From Acinetobacter higginsii (GTDB lineage Bacteria; Pseudomonadota; Gammaproteobacteria; Pseudomonadales; Moraxellaceae): 64,000 bases of DNA. The DNA is taken from positions 2,164,606 through 2,228,605 of the forward strand of contig NZ_KB850072.1 of NCBI RefSeq assembly GCF_000369525.1, given 5' to 3'. The stretch's first letter is position 1, and every line of letters begins with the position of its first letter. The notes under the pieces are model-generated. The model was given only the letters and a program-made list of their open reading frames with translations. It did not search any database and had not been told where the DNA came from. Positions 49,933-59,855 of this stretch are shown here, one piece after another. Both the position numbers and the translations under genes were made by a program.

Positions 49933-51540
49933 TTAAGCGACCTGATTTAAAATGAATTCAGCACCACGCTCGCCAATCATGATGGCAATTGCGTTGGTAT
50001 TTCCGCTTGGAACTTGTGGGCAAATCGAACAGTCAATGACGCGTAAATTTTGGAAGCCATGTACTTTAAGCGTCTGGTCTGTGACTGAATCTTTTGGTGT
50101 ATTGCCCATTTTGCAACTGCCCGCAGGGTGATAAACCGTTTTAATGTTCTGGCGCATCCATGCATCAATCGCGGCAACATTCTCAGGATCAATATTTGCA
50201 GGCTCAATAATGTCTTGGACAATAGCTTTTAAGGCAGATTGTTGTAATAAGCGCAGCCCAGCCTGTACCGCACGAATGTTGGCCTCAATATCGTCTTGAT
50301 GGCCTAAATAGTTTGGATCAATAATCGGCATTGCATTCGGATCTTTACTGCTTAAACGTAAAGTCCCACGTGCTTTTGGCTGTATATGTCCGACTTTAAT
50401 CGTCAGTCCATGTGCTTGAGCTGTGTCTTTTTCACCAGGGGTATTATCGAAATTATCCAGCACAGGTAAAAAGTGAAATTGGACATCAGGTCGACCATTG
50501 TTATTGGTGTCAATAAAACCACCACCTTCTAGAATGTTGGTGGTTAACAATCCTGAACGTGTAAAACACCACTGTAAAAAGTGTCGTACCGCAGTTAAAC
50601 CTTGGTCTTCACCGAGCAGACTATTATTGGTTGTTACTGTCGCATTAACCGACATATGCAAATGGTCGTGAAAATTCTCACCTACAGGTAAGTCACTTAT
50701 ACATTCGATGCCGAGTTCATCTAAATGCTGTTTTGGACCAATTCCCGAAAGTAATAAAACCTTAGGACTGCCAATTGCACCAGCACTCAGAATGACTTCT
50801 TTTTGAGCCTGTACAGTAATGGGGGATTTTCCGCCAACACTATAAGTCACCCCAGTAACCTGATCACCTTGAGTTTCAATTTTATGGACTAAAGCATCCG
50901 TAATCACTGTAAGGTCTGGGTGGTTTTCGACTGACTTTAAATAAGTTTTTGAGGTACTCGCCCGAGAACCGTTTTGAGTAGTCGTTTGATAAAACCCTAC
51001 ACCCGCCTGATCCCAACCATTCATATCATTGACGTAATTCATGCCCATTTGCTGACCTGCTTTAATACAAGCAAGCGTCAAAGGATGCCGATAACGGTTT
51101 TCACTGACAGGTAAAATGCCATCTTGTCCGTGATATTCATCAGCAAGACTTTCATTTTTTTCTGCCTTTTTAAAAAAAGGCAGTACATGTTGATAAGACC
51201 ACTGATTACATCCCCATTCCGAGGCCCATAAATCATAATCCTGACGTTGACCTCGACAATAGATCATCCCGTTGACCGAGCTTCCACCTCCCAACACTTT
51301 GCCTTGTGCAAGGATCATCTCTCGCTGATTACAATACTTTTGTGGGACGGTCATGTATTGCCATGATTTCTGCTGGAATACTTTAACCACCGTGGCAGGT
51401 ATGGTATGAAACATACTGCTATCTCGACTTCCTGCCTCTAGAACGAGAACACGCCCAGCCTTGGCTTCTAATAGTCGTGCTGCAACCACACAGCCTGCCG
51501 AGCCAGCACCAATCACGATATAGTCATATTGTGTATTCAT
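49933..51540 (-). CDS. GMC-family FAD oxidoreductase (choline dehydrogenase-like)
   Basis: 535 residues with the FAD-binding start YIVIGAGSAGCVVAARL, the GMC signatures GKVLGGGSSVNGMIYCRG near residue 79 and SAGAIGSPKVLLLSGIGP near residue 255, and the C-terminal catalytic His region HPAGSCKMG near residue 465. GMC enzymes oxidise alcohols. Located between the porin and feaB, it may convert an aryl-ethanol (phenylethanol, tryptophol) to the aldehyde used by FeaB. The BetA-like similarity alone does not prove choline as substrate. E. coli's fea locus has no such gene. Confidence 0.88.
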   Translation of the reverse strand: MNTQYDYIVIGAGSAGCVVAARLLEAKAGRVLVLEAGSRDSSMFHTIPATVVKVFQQKSWQYMTVPQKYCNQREMILAQGKVLGGGSSVNGMIYCRGQRQDYDLWASEWGCNQWSYQHVLPFFKKAEKNESLADEYHGQDGILPVSENRYRHPLTLACIKAGQQMGMNYVNDMNGWDQAGVGFYQTTTQNGSRASTSKTYLKSVENHPDLTVITDALVHKIETQGDQVTGVTYSVGGKSPITVQAQKEVILSAGAIGSPKVLLLSGIGPKQHLDELGIECISDLPVGENFHDHLHMSVNATVTTNNSLLGEDQGLTAVRHFLQWCFTRSGLLTTNILEGGGFIDTNNNGRPDVQFHFLPVLDNFDNTPGEKDTAQAHGLTIKVGHIQPKARGTLRLSSKDPNAMPIIDPNYLGHQDDIEANIRAVQAGLRLLQQSALKAIVQDIIEPANIDPENVAAIDAWMRQNIKTVYHPAGSCKMGNTPKDSVTDQTLKVHGFQNLRVIDCSICPQVPSGNTNAIAIMIGERGAEFILNQVA

Positions 51541-51606
51541 CTGATTTCACCCTCATTTTATTTCTATGAATGCACCGCCAATAAATACGGTCTGCTTCGC
51601 ACTGAT

Positions 51607-52884
51607 TTAATAGATGTATTGCAGAATCAACTGGGCATATAAATTGGTTTTGTCATCATAATTTTGAGTGCCACCACTGTGGATATCATGCTTTGGCTTA
51701 TATAGTCCGATCAGCGGAATAACGGTGAGCTTGTTATTGACTGACCAGACTGAAAACACATCCAGCTCATGCCCATCCACATTTGCCAATAACTTATTTA
51801 CGGTTTGAAACTTATAAGCCAATGCACCCAGCATAAAATTTTCTTTTAAATTAATACTGTAAGAAACTTGGTGAATATCGGCATTTTTATTGAATGGCCC
51901 TGCATAGTTTCCAGCGACTTCTCCCTGAAACCATGTTCCAAATCCAACCGTATTGCCGTAAAACATGGGGTCGTACTGATCGGAAAAATGGCTGAAACGA
52001 TAACCTAGGGACGGCGTATATTTTGTAGATAAGAAGTTATAGTTCAGTCCCAGATAGCCTGCATTTTCCGTGCTGTCCTGTTTATCCTGAACCACCCATT
52101 CAGACTTCAGTTGCAGTTCAGGCAAGACTTGATAATTCAAACGTAAAGCATAGTTTTTAAGATCTTCGCGCCCCGAAACCTGTTCAGCATCTTCAAGATC
52201 TAATACATCTAAATAAGTAAACCCAACACCTTTATCTTTAAGCTGATACATCAGATCCGTCACAAACAGTTCTGATGAAAATTGTGCTTTGTTATTCGAC
52301 TTTAAATACGCCAGTTTTAGCGTTGTATCTTGTTGCGGTTTGTATTGAAGCAGACTTGTAAAATCAAAGCTGCGACGAGCTGCCAAATAATAAGCCCCAC
52401 CTCGATCGAGTGCCCCATCCGCAGGTGCTTTACCCAGATTTAAGGCATCACCCGCAACAAAAAAACCATCACCGATCATGATATTTTGCCGACCGATACT
52501 GAAATTATAGGTCGTCAATTCATCTTTATGGCTACCATCTTTAAAACCAATCACCCATTCATTCACATCGGTTTTATGTTCTTGACCATTACTGTTTTGA
52601 CCAGCATCACCATCACCCCATGTTGCTGAGCTGATCCCGCTTAAACTGGCATAGAACTGATGGTTTTGAAAAGTTTGCTGCCCTTTGGCACCATATTTAA
52701 GATGGCCTTCTTGCCAATTGATCCGCTGGTCATCGATGTTTTCACCGTTATAGCTTTTAGCACTACTAAAAGCACCAAAAGTGGCTTCAAAAATCGGTTT
52801 AATTTCAAGCTCACCTGCATATGCAGTTGAAAAACATGAGACAAGCAGCGTCCCTCTCACGATTTGAGAAAGTAAGGTTTTCAT
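51607..52884 (-). CDS. Outer-membrane beta-barrel porin of the fea operon
   Basis: 425 residues with a signal peptide ending near STAYAGEL (residue 24). Alternating amphipathic strands (LKYGAKGQQTFQNHQFYASL, YNFSIGRQNIMIGDGF) and a final QLILQYIY are typical of a substrate-specific outer-membrane channel. Similar barrels accompany hydrophobic-substrate pathways. Placement 82 bp after tynA on the same strand suggests uptake of aromatic amines or alcohols. The family could not be named with confidence. Confidence 0.78.
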   Translation of the reverse strand: MKTLLSQIVRGTLLVSCFSTAYAGELEIKPIFEATFGAFSSAKSYNGENIDDQRINWQEGHLKYGAKGQQTFQNHQFYASLSGISSATWGDGDAGQNSNGQEHKTDVNEWVIGFKDGSHKDELTTYNFSIGRQNIMIGDGFFVAGDALNLGKAPADGALDRGGAYYLAARRSFDFTSLLQYKPQQDTTLKLAYLKSNNKAQFSSELFVTDLMYQLKDKGVGFTYLDVLDLEDAEQVSGREDLKNYALRLNYQVLPELQLKSEWVVQDKQDSTENAGYLGLNYNFLSTKYTPSLGYRFSHFSDQYDPMFYGNTVGFGTWFQGEVAGNYAGPFNKNADIHQVSYSINLKENFMLGALAYKFQTVNKLLANVDGHELDVFSVWSVNNKLTVIPLIGLYKPKHDIHSGGTQNYDDKTNLYAQLILQYIY

Positions 52885-52966
52885 ACAAAATTCCTTTTTT
52901 GTCAGCGATCTACTTAACGCTCAGTTCTGGGTAATCTTGGATTACCCATGTCACTTGATCTGCGTT

Positions 52967-55273
52967 TTAGTGATGCTCGTGCTGAGCGTGTTCCTGTTCA
53001 TCACCCAAGTTCAACGTTGGGGTGTTGTCAAAGAAATTCCAAGGTTTGATCAAGGTATAAACCCATTCCGTCGGCATGATTGGCCATTCTTCAGCGCGTG
53101 CCACATGGGTGGTTCCTGTGGTCATCCAGACCACAAGGTCTTTATTTTCAATATTTTCATTGTTCTGAATAAACTGACCTAAACCTGTGTCATGAGTTGA
53201 ACGATTCGAATATTTCCCTTCTGGATAGCGTTCATCTGGATTGTATTGTGTCACCCAAATTTGTTTATCCATAAAGTTAAGGCGTTTAAATAGCCATTCA
53301 TCCGGGGCAAAATTAGCACCCTTCGCCACTGGGTGAGTTCCGCCCGCAAACGGAATCAATTGGTAAGAAACCGGATTGCCTAATTTATTTTCCTTGTTGA
53401 AATTGGTGAGTAAACGAATAGTCGATGGATCAAATTTTTCAGCCGCGTTTTGCTCATTGCTAATCACTTTACTGTCAATTTGCATCGAACTTGTACGAAC
53501 ACCACCTCGGTCATTGGCCTTCACCACAGGGTCCATATGCATAAAGCTATTATTTTCTCCATCTACATCCATATCTAAGCGGAAGTTATAGATATGTTGA
53601 TGCGTGGTTCCGACAATATTATGGTCAATCAAGGTGCCATATTTGGTGTCTTCTTTAGCGGTACTGTCATGCATAGTTCGTGCTTTAACGCCTTTCACCG
53701 CTTCAATACCCGTTGCACCTGCATTAATGCCAATCACGCCATTTTGGGCAAAGACCCAGTCAAACATGTAATCGTAATTACCCACTGTGCTAATCCAACG
53801 CACGACAAGTTCACGGCGTGCTTCACTTGCGTCTTGATCACCAAAAATTTCTTGGTGTTTGTACTCAGGTCCTGCATAACGCTCAAAAATGGCGATGGCA
53901 TTTGGAATAATTTGTGGCTGGCCTTTGTAGTCGGCAATCACTGCATCCAGTAACACCGCATTTTCTGGTGCATCGGTACCCAGTTGAATATTTGAGGTTA
54001 GGGTTCCCATGCCATACTCGCCTGAATCCAGATAAGATTTAAAGTACCAGCCCATATCTGGGTCGCCATAAGGAACCACCATGCCGCCCAGATTACCTTC
54101 ATACATGACCTTGCGTTTTACACCTTTATCTTTATAGGTCACGGTTGAAAGTTGCAGGCCAACACGAGAGTCTAGTGCGACATGGAAACACCAATTCCCC
54201 CAATGTACGGTTTGTCCTGTAATGGTAAAGTTCTTGCCTTCAGGTTCACTGATATCGAGAGGTTTGATTTTCGGTGGCTGGGTATTCTTGGTGGCATAAG
54301 GCCGATCTGTCATCGGTACAGGAATCATCGCTCCTTCTTCAATTTTAATAATTTTTTCTTTATCTAAATCCACCACTGCGACCAAATTCTCAATCGGATG
54401 CGCCCAATAGTTACCATCTCCTGTATCCAGATAAGATACGACTTTTAAGACATTCAGTTGTTTATCTAAACCATCTTTACCGCCAAAATAGCCGACAGTT
54501 AATGGATTGGTAATCACTTTCTTCACATCGGTGATACCACGTTTACGCAAAGCGTCCTGATATTCTTTGCTGGCCTCAATCACACGCTGTACGGTCTCAA
54601 AGTTGTCCAGTAACACCATGCCATGCGTGTCTTTTAATACATTCCATTTGCTAACCTGTTGCGTCGTCAGGTTCACTTCACCTTCAATTGCCTGATTGCC
54701 TTTCAATAAAATGAATGACGCCACACGGTCATCTTTATACTCTTTATGATTAATAAAGAAATCCCAGACTTTGGCCTTTTCTGGCTCTTTCAGCTTCAAC
54801 TCGGCAAAACGCATATTTTTATAGGCATATTTTGAGCGATTAATGACGTCAAAGGTCTTTTTGATTTCTGCCATATTTAGGCTATTGAGCGGATGAAAGG
54901 TATTTTCAATTTTAAAGGTTTGATCTAAACCCGACTGGAATACTTCATTGAAAAAATCTTTCCCAATAACAGGTTTACCGTCTTGGATTAATACTGGGAC
55001 GCTCAGCTTTAAGGGTTTTCCATTCACCAAGACCTGATCTGAATTGGGTTTGGCTCTGACCACTATAGAACCTTTGGAGATGGTATAGCTATTAGTGAAG
55101 TCATCCTTGACCACTTTGGCACCCTGCTCACTCATGTTTTGATAGAGTGGCACCAATTCGGCAGCCTCACCATGCGCATAAGCGGCGCTATGAACACCAC
55201 ATAAACTCGCAGCGATGGATAGGTTAAACGCCAGTATTTTTTGTATCTCTTTGAATAATCTTTGTTTACGCAT
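52967..55273 (-). CDS. tynA: Periplasmic copper amine oxidase TynA
   Basis: Oxidises primary aromatic amines (phenylethylamine, tyramine, tryptamine in E. coli) to aldehyde, ammonia and H2O2. 768 residues from the ATG at 55271-55273 (AAGGA site upstream). The signal peptide ends near AAYAHGE (residue 34), so it is periplasmic. The four domains match E. coli TynA along the full length. The topaquinone Tyr is in VGNYDYMFDW near residue 500, the catalytic Asp in FKSYLDSGEYGMG, and the copper ligands in GTTHQHIYNFR and GTTHVARAEEWP. An unusual His-rich tail (last 14 residues, four His) replaces the E. coli C-terminus. Confidence 0.96.
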   Translation of the reverse strand: MRKQRLFKEIQKILAFNLSIAASLCGVHSAAYAHGEAAELVPLYQNMSEQGAKVVKDDFTNSYTISKGSIVVRAKPNSDQVLVNGKPLKLSVPVLIQDGKPVIGKDFFNEVFQSGLDQTFKIENTFHPLNSLNMAEIKKTFDVINRSKYAYKNMRFAELKLKEPEKAKVWDFFINHKEYKDDRVASFILLKGNQAIEGEVNLTTQQVSKWNVLKDTHGMVLLDNFETVQRVIEASKEYQDALRKRGITDVKKVITNPLTVGYFGGKDGLDKQLNVLKVVSYLDTGDGNYWAHPIENLVAVVDLDKEKIIKIEEGAMIPVPMTDRPYATKNTQPPKIKPLDISEPEGKNFTITGQTVHWGNWCFHVALDSRVGLQLSTVTYKDKGVKRKVMYEGNLGGMVVPYGDPDMGWYFKSYLDSGEYGMGTLTSNIQLGTDAPENAVLLDAVIADYKGQPQIIPNAIAIFERYAGPEYKHQEIFGDQDASEARRELVVRWISTVGNYDYMFDWVFAQNGVIGINAGATGIEAVKGVKARTMHDSTAKEDTKYGTLIDHNIVGTTHQHIYNFRLDMDVDGENNSFMHMDPVVKANDRGGVRTSSMQIDSKVISNEQNAAEKFDPSTIRLLTNFNKENKLGNPVSYQLIPFAGGTHPVAKGANFAPDEWLFKRLNFMDKQIWVTQYNPDERYPEGKYSNRSTHDTGLGQFIQNNENIENKDLVVWMTTGTTHVARAEEWPIMPTEWVYTLIKPWNFFDNTPTLNLGDEQEHAQHEHH

Positions 55274-55436
55274 CACGTTGATCCTTTTTTATCTATCCCT
55301 GAGCGATCTGTATCAGATCGTTAAAATGCTCTTTGCTCTGTGTGCAGCGGCTAAAATCAACTTCATATTTCAAGCCGATTGAAGCGCTTTAATCTTCCCT
55401 TATTGGTTTAATTTCAACACAGTTGCATGGGTCTAG

Positions 55437-55474
55437 CTTGTCCAAGAATGACGCGGAACTTGTCTAAAAATGAC
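55437..55474 (-). promoter_or_regulatory. Tandem direct repeat upstream of tynA, candidate FeaR site
   Basis: Two 16-bp copies (55437-55452 and 55459-55474, 14 of 16 bases identical) with a 22-bp period, about two helical turns. This is the usual layout of an AraC-family operator. On the minus strand each reads (T/C)GTCA-N8-CAA, similar to the E. coli FeaR half-site TGNCA-N8-AAA as I recall it. It lies 164 bp upstream of the tynA start and just past the feaR stop. Confidence 0.65.
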
Positions 55475-55485
55475 ATCTAAAATGT

Positions 55486-56403
55486 TTAAGCCAACATCGT
55501 TTCTCTAAATTCTTTCGGAGAGATGCCATAGGTTTTTTTGAAGATCTTTGAAAAATGAGCACCATCCCAAAAGCCCCATTTCAGCGCGATTTGAGTGATC
55601 GAACTCTGCTTGTTTCTTTTATCCAACAGATCTGTTTTGACCTTCTCGAGTCGTTTGATCTGTATGTATTTATTAATTGATAGGTTTTCTTGCACAAATA
55701 ATCGATACAGATGCCGTAACGATACCCCGATATGTGCAGCAATCAACTTTGGAGAGAGATCAGGTTTTGTCAGATTTTCAATAATATAGCGCTCGGCTTT
55801 TTCCAAAAGATGATTCTGATTATTATTGATGTTTTTATAATTAATGGTCGGTTTGATGAGGGCAATCAACGCATCTTCAAAGGCATTACCATCTTCCGAT
55901 GCATACCAAAGCTTGATATTTTCAGGCGACATATTTTTCAAAATATTCTTAAGCAAAAAACCACTCATATTTTGGGTGATCAACTTACCAAAATATTCAG
56001 AACTAATATTCTCTTTCAGCAACTTTTCCCGTGACAGATGCACTGAAATTTGACTGACTAAACCTTGTGGAAACATCGAAATGGTTTCGACGGGATCAAC
56101 CAAGACAATATCACCCTCATTTAAGGTCAAAGTTTCATTTTTATATTGCAGCAACATCTTGCCCGAATTCTGCAAAATCAAAAAACAGAAACGATTATTG
56201 ACCCGATCGATTTCATCCGCCTTTCGGACGATTTTATTGGCATTATTTTTAATAAAGGCAATCTCGGTATCACCCAGTAAAAAACATTGCACTTCACCAA
56301 TAAATAAATTCCGTGTGCCATCAAAATCTGTTTCAAAATTGCCGCACACATTCTTGATATGATGTGTCCACATTAACAGTGCATCACTCACATATTGGTT
56401 CAT
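55486..56403 (-). CDS. feaR: AraC-family activator FeaR
   Basis: 305 residues, the length of E. coli FeaR (about 301). The N-terminal effector domain includes a cupin-like LTLNEGDIVLVDP near residue 94. The C-terminal AraC/XylS DNA-binding domain shows PKLIAAHIGVSLRHLYRLF and the second motif ITQIALKWGFWDGAHFSKIFKKTYGISPKEFRE-type end. It is directly upstream of tynA on the same strand, with its own promoter in the 198-bp gap. It likely activates tynA-porin-GMC-feaB in response to the aldehyde or amine. Confidence 0.87.
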   Translation of the reverse strand: MNQYVSDALLMWTHHIKNVCGNFETDFDGTRNLFIGEVQCFLLGDTEIAFIKNNANKIVRKADEIDRVNNRFCFLILQNSGKMLLQYKNETLTLNEGDIVLVDPVETISMFPQGLVSQISVHLSREKLLKENISSEYFGKLITQNMSGFLLKNILKNMSPENIKLWYASEDGNAFEDALIALIKPTINYKNINNNQNHLLEKAERYIIENLTKPDLSPKLIAAHIGVSLRHLYRLFVQENLSINKYIQIKRLEKVKTDLLDKRNKQSSITQIALKWGFWDGAHFSKIFKKTYGISPKEFRETMLA

Positions 56404-56561
56404 CCCTTCGCTCCCCTGTGCTGCACAATTGCTAAAGTTTGTTGTTTAGCACTGCTGCTCTGTTTTGGCTTGTATGCAATCATGTTTGATCAATAAACAA
56501 GTTGCGTGCCAAAAATTCCTCATCCTTGGAATTCTTTTTTGATTAGAATCAGCTCGGTCCA

Positions 56562-56593
56562 AAGCTGATAAATGGAACTCAATTTATCAGCTT
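56562..56593 (-). terminator. Hairpin after iacG, probable end of the iac operon
   Basis: Perfect 11-bp inverted repeat (56562-56572 and 56583-56593) with a 10-nt loop, nine bases after the iacG stop on the minus strand. The T run behind it is short, so termination may be partial. A separate plus-strand hairpin with six T lies at 56513-56540. Confidence 0.6.
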
Positions 56594-56601
56594 CACTCCG
56601 C

Positions 56602-57576
<975 letters not shown>

Positions 57577-57623
57577 TTATCCTATTGAGGCCAATCACCA
57601 GACTGGCCTGCTGCTCGAATCAA

Positions 57624-58577
57624 TTAAATATCAAGCACCAACCGTGCAGACTTGGAACGTGAACAGCACACCAGAATCTGCTCATTACTGGCCTTTTCTT
57701 CATCGGTAAAATAGACATCGCGATGGTCTGGTTCCCCCTCAATCACATCGCACATGCAAGTACCACACACGCCTTGTTCACACGACATTTCAATCTCAAT
57801 GCCTTCACGTGCCAAGGCCTGCAAAATGGTTTCTTCGGCATTGACCAGAATGATCTTGCCACTTTGCTGTGCCACCACTTCAAATGCATCACCACCTGTT
57901 TCAACTTCAACCTGAAAATATTCCTTATGAATCTGCTGTTCAGGAAAGTTTTGAGTCAGGGCTAGATTGATCACCCAATCCATAAATCCATTCGGGCCAC
58001 AGGTATAGATATGGCTGTCTTGATCAATGTCTTGAATAGCGGATTGGAAAAACTCACGGTGACTCGCCCCTTCCGATTTAAAATGAAAGGTCGTGAAAGG
58101 CGCCAAGATGCCATTTTTGATTTCATCGACAAAAGCACAGCGTTCTGGGCTTGCACCGCAGTAATGCAGTTCAAAAGAAGTGCCTTCCTGTGCCAATTGA
58201 TAGGCCATGGTAATTAGGGGGGTAATTCCAATACCACCACCCACCAGTACCGCATGTTTGGATTTGACTAAAGGAAACAGGTTTTTCGGTTCACTGACCT
58301 GAATCTGCATGCCATCCTTTAACTCATCAAAGGCCGATACTGAACCACCACGTGATTCGGGATCACGTAGAATGCCGAGTCGAAACTTACCGACATCATT
58401 CGGGTTCTGGCACAATGAGTACTGACGCACCATGCCATTCGGAAGGTGCACATCAATATGCGCACCTGCTTCAATTTTGGGTAATACGGTCGAATTTGCA
58501 GATTCAAACTCCATGACTGCAACATTCCCACCTTCGACATGACGGTTTTTTACCACCACGTTATACAGTATCGTCAT
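57624..58577 (-). CDS. iacF: Dioxygenase reductase IacF (FAD, 2Fe-2S)
   Basis: 317 residues in the order of phthalate dioxygenase reductase/VanB: flavin-binding part with VRQYSLCQNP near residue 53, NAD-binding part with GGGIGITPLITMAYQL near residue 113, and a C-terminal plant-type ferredoxin with CEQGVCGTCMCDVIEGEP near residue 267 and the fourth Cys in ILVCCSRS. It passes electrons from NADH to the Rieske oxygenase IacCD. It lies 65 bp before iacG and 34 bp after iacE. Confidence 0.9.
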   Translation of the reverse strand: MTILYNVVVKNRHVEGGNVAVMEFESANSTVLPKIEAGAHIDVHLPNGMVRQYSLCQNPNDVGKFRLGILRDPESRGGSVSAFDELKDGMQIQVSEPKNLFPLVKSKHAVLVGGGIGITPLITMAYQLAQEGTSFELHYCGASPERCAFVDEIKNGILAPFTTFHFKSEGASHREFFQSAIQDIDQDSHIYTCGPNGFMDWVINLALTQNFPEQQIHKEYFQVEVETGGDAFEVVAQQSGKIILVNAEETILQALAREGIEIEMSCEQGVCGTCMCDVIEGEPDHRDVYFTDEEKASNEQILVCCSRSKSARLVLDI

Positions 58578-58611
58578 GATTTCTCTCCCTGATATGCATC
58601 TCGCCTAAGGC

Positions 58612-59349
58612 TTAACGCATAAATAATCCACCGTTAATATCCCATGTTGCCCCTGTTACGAAAGCTGCACTTGGACTGGCCAATAACGCACAGGTTTCGG
58701 CAATAAATTCCATGCTGCCCAAAGCTTTGACGGGGATATTTTGAATAAATTGCGCCATTTTTTCGTTAGACACGACGCTGTGTACAATTGGTGATTCCAT
58801 TGGCCCAGGCGCAATCGCATTCACCGTCACGCCTTTGGCTGCAAACTCTTTGGCAAAGATTTTGGTTAGGGTAATAATTGCGCCTTTGGTGGACGCATAA
58901 TGTGCACCCGTTGCAGTACCGCCATTTTGTCCCGCTAAAGATGCCATATTGACGATACGGCCATAACCTTGATCAGCCATATATTTACCAATGATCTGGC
59001 AAGACTGAAACGTGCCACGCTGATTCACTTGCGTGATCATGTCAAAATCCGCTGCGCTAATCTCTAAGACAGGCGTTGCTTTGGTCATGGTGGCATTGTT
59101 GATTAACACATCCAGTTTTGAGAATGTCTGCTGAATCCACTGCACAGCGGCATGAAAATCAGCCTCAACCGAGATATCCAATTTCAGTGGAAATAGATTC
59201 TCTGCATATGCACTGCGTGCTTTGGCTTGCTCTGCTTTCTCTAAAGTACTGGCAGACAAGATCACCTGATGCCCTTGTGCTGCAAAATATTCGGCAATGA
59301 CATTTCCTAGACCCGAAGCGGCACCTGTGACTAAAACAACCTGTTGCAT
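58612..59349 (-). CDS. iacE: Short-chain dehydrogenase IacE
   Basis: A 245-residue SDR with the VTGAASGLGNVIAEYF cofactor motif near residue 6, the NNA motif near residue 87 (NNAT in place of NNAG), Ser near residue 138 and YASTK near residues 152-156. In the iac pathway the SDR acts on the oxidised indole-3-acetate intermediate leading to dioxindole-3-acetate; the exact reaction here is inferred from the cluster. It sits between the oxygenase subunits and the reductase with 10-bp and 34-bp gaps. Confidence 0.87.
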   Translation of the reverse strand: MQQVVLVTGAASGLGNVIAEYFAAQGHQVILSASTLEKAEQAKARSAYAENLFPLKLDISVEADFHAAVQWIQQTFSKLDVLINNATMTKATPVLEISAADFDMITQVNQRGTFQSCQIIGKYMADQGYGRIVNMASLAGQNGGTATGAHYASTKGAIITLTKIFAKEFAAKGVTVNAIAPGPMESPIVHSVVSNEKMAQFIQNIPVKALGSMEFIAETCALLASPSAAFVTGATWDINGGLFMR

Positions 59350-59359
59350 TTTTTCGCTC

Positions 59360-59845
59360 CTAGAGAATGTAGCTGATACCCGCCAAGGTATCGGTTGAGT
59401 TAACTAAATTGATAATTTTACGATTGATCTTAAAGCCTTGTTCCGCATCACGAACCAAATGGAAAGTCACATCAGCGGTATAATGCTTGAGGTTTTCTTT
59501 ACGGAATTCACGCAAGTTCTGCGCACAACGCAAAATGATTTCACCCTCTTGATCTTGAACGATACGGATACGCGAAACACTACGCACGGTATTGGCTTTA
59601 GGTGCAGTTGAAATCGCCTCACCATTTTCCAGACGCTGTACCCGTAACTTACGCATATGATGGTCGTCATAGGCATAGTTCAAATTATTTTCATAATCGG
59701 TCAGTTTCGGATCAATCGGGATGATATACACACCTTTTTCATTCCAAAGGTCCAACCAAGTATCATGCTCAGAATGGTCCAGCATATCGGCTTCTGCCCA
59801 GATAAAAGCGGTCACTTCATTCAGTAAATTTAAATCGATTTTCAT
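59360..59845 (-). CDS. iacD: Rieske oxygenase beta subunit IacD
   Basis: A 161-residue small subunit of an aromatic ring-hydroxylating dioxygenase (SnoaL/NTF2-like fold): AFIWAEADMLDHSEHDTWLDLW near residue 12, then the HHMRKLRVQRLENG and RSVSRIRIV blocks typical of beta subunits. It follows the alpha subunit by ten bases. It has a structural rather than catalytic role in the family. Confidence 0.9.
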   Translation of the reverse strand: MKIDLNLLNEVTAFIWAEADMLDHSEHDTWLDLWNEKGVYIIPIDPKLTDYENNLNYAYDDHHMRKLRVQRLENGEAISTAPKANTVRSVSRIRIVQDQEGEIILRCAQNLREFRKENLKHYTADVTFHLVRDAEQGFKINRKIINLVNSTDTLAGISYIL

Positions 59846-59855
59846 GGCGCTCTCC

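Noticed and set aside
56513..56540. Plus-strand terminator-like hairpin with T run between feaR and iacG
   Set aside because: No plus-strand gene precedes it, so a terminator role in that direction has no visible transcript to serve; kept only as a remark.
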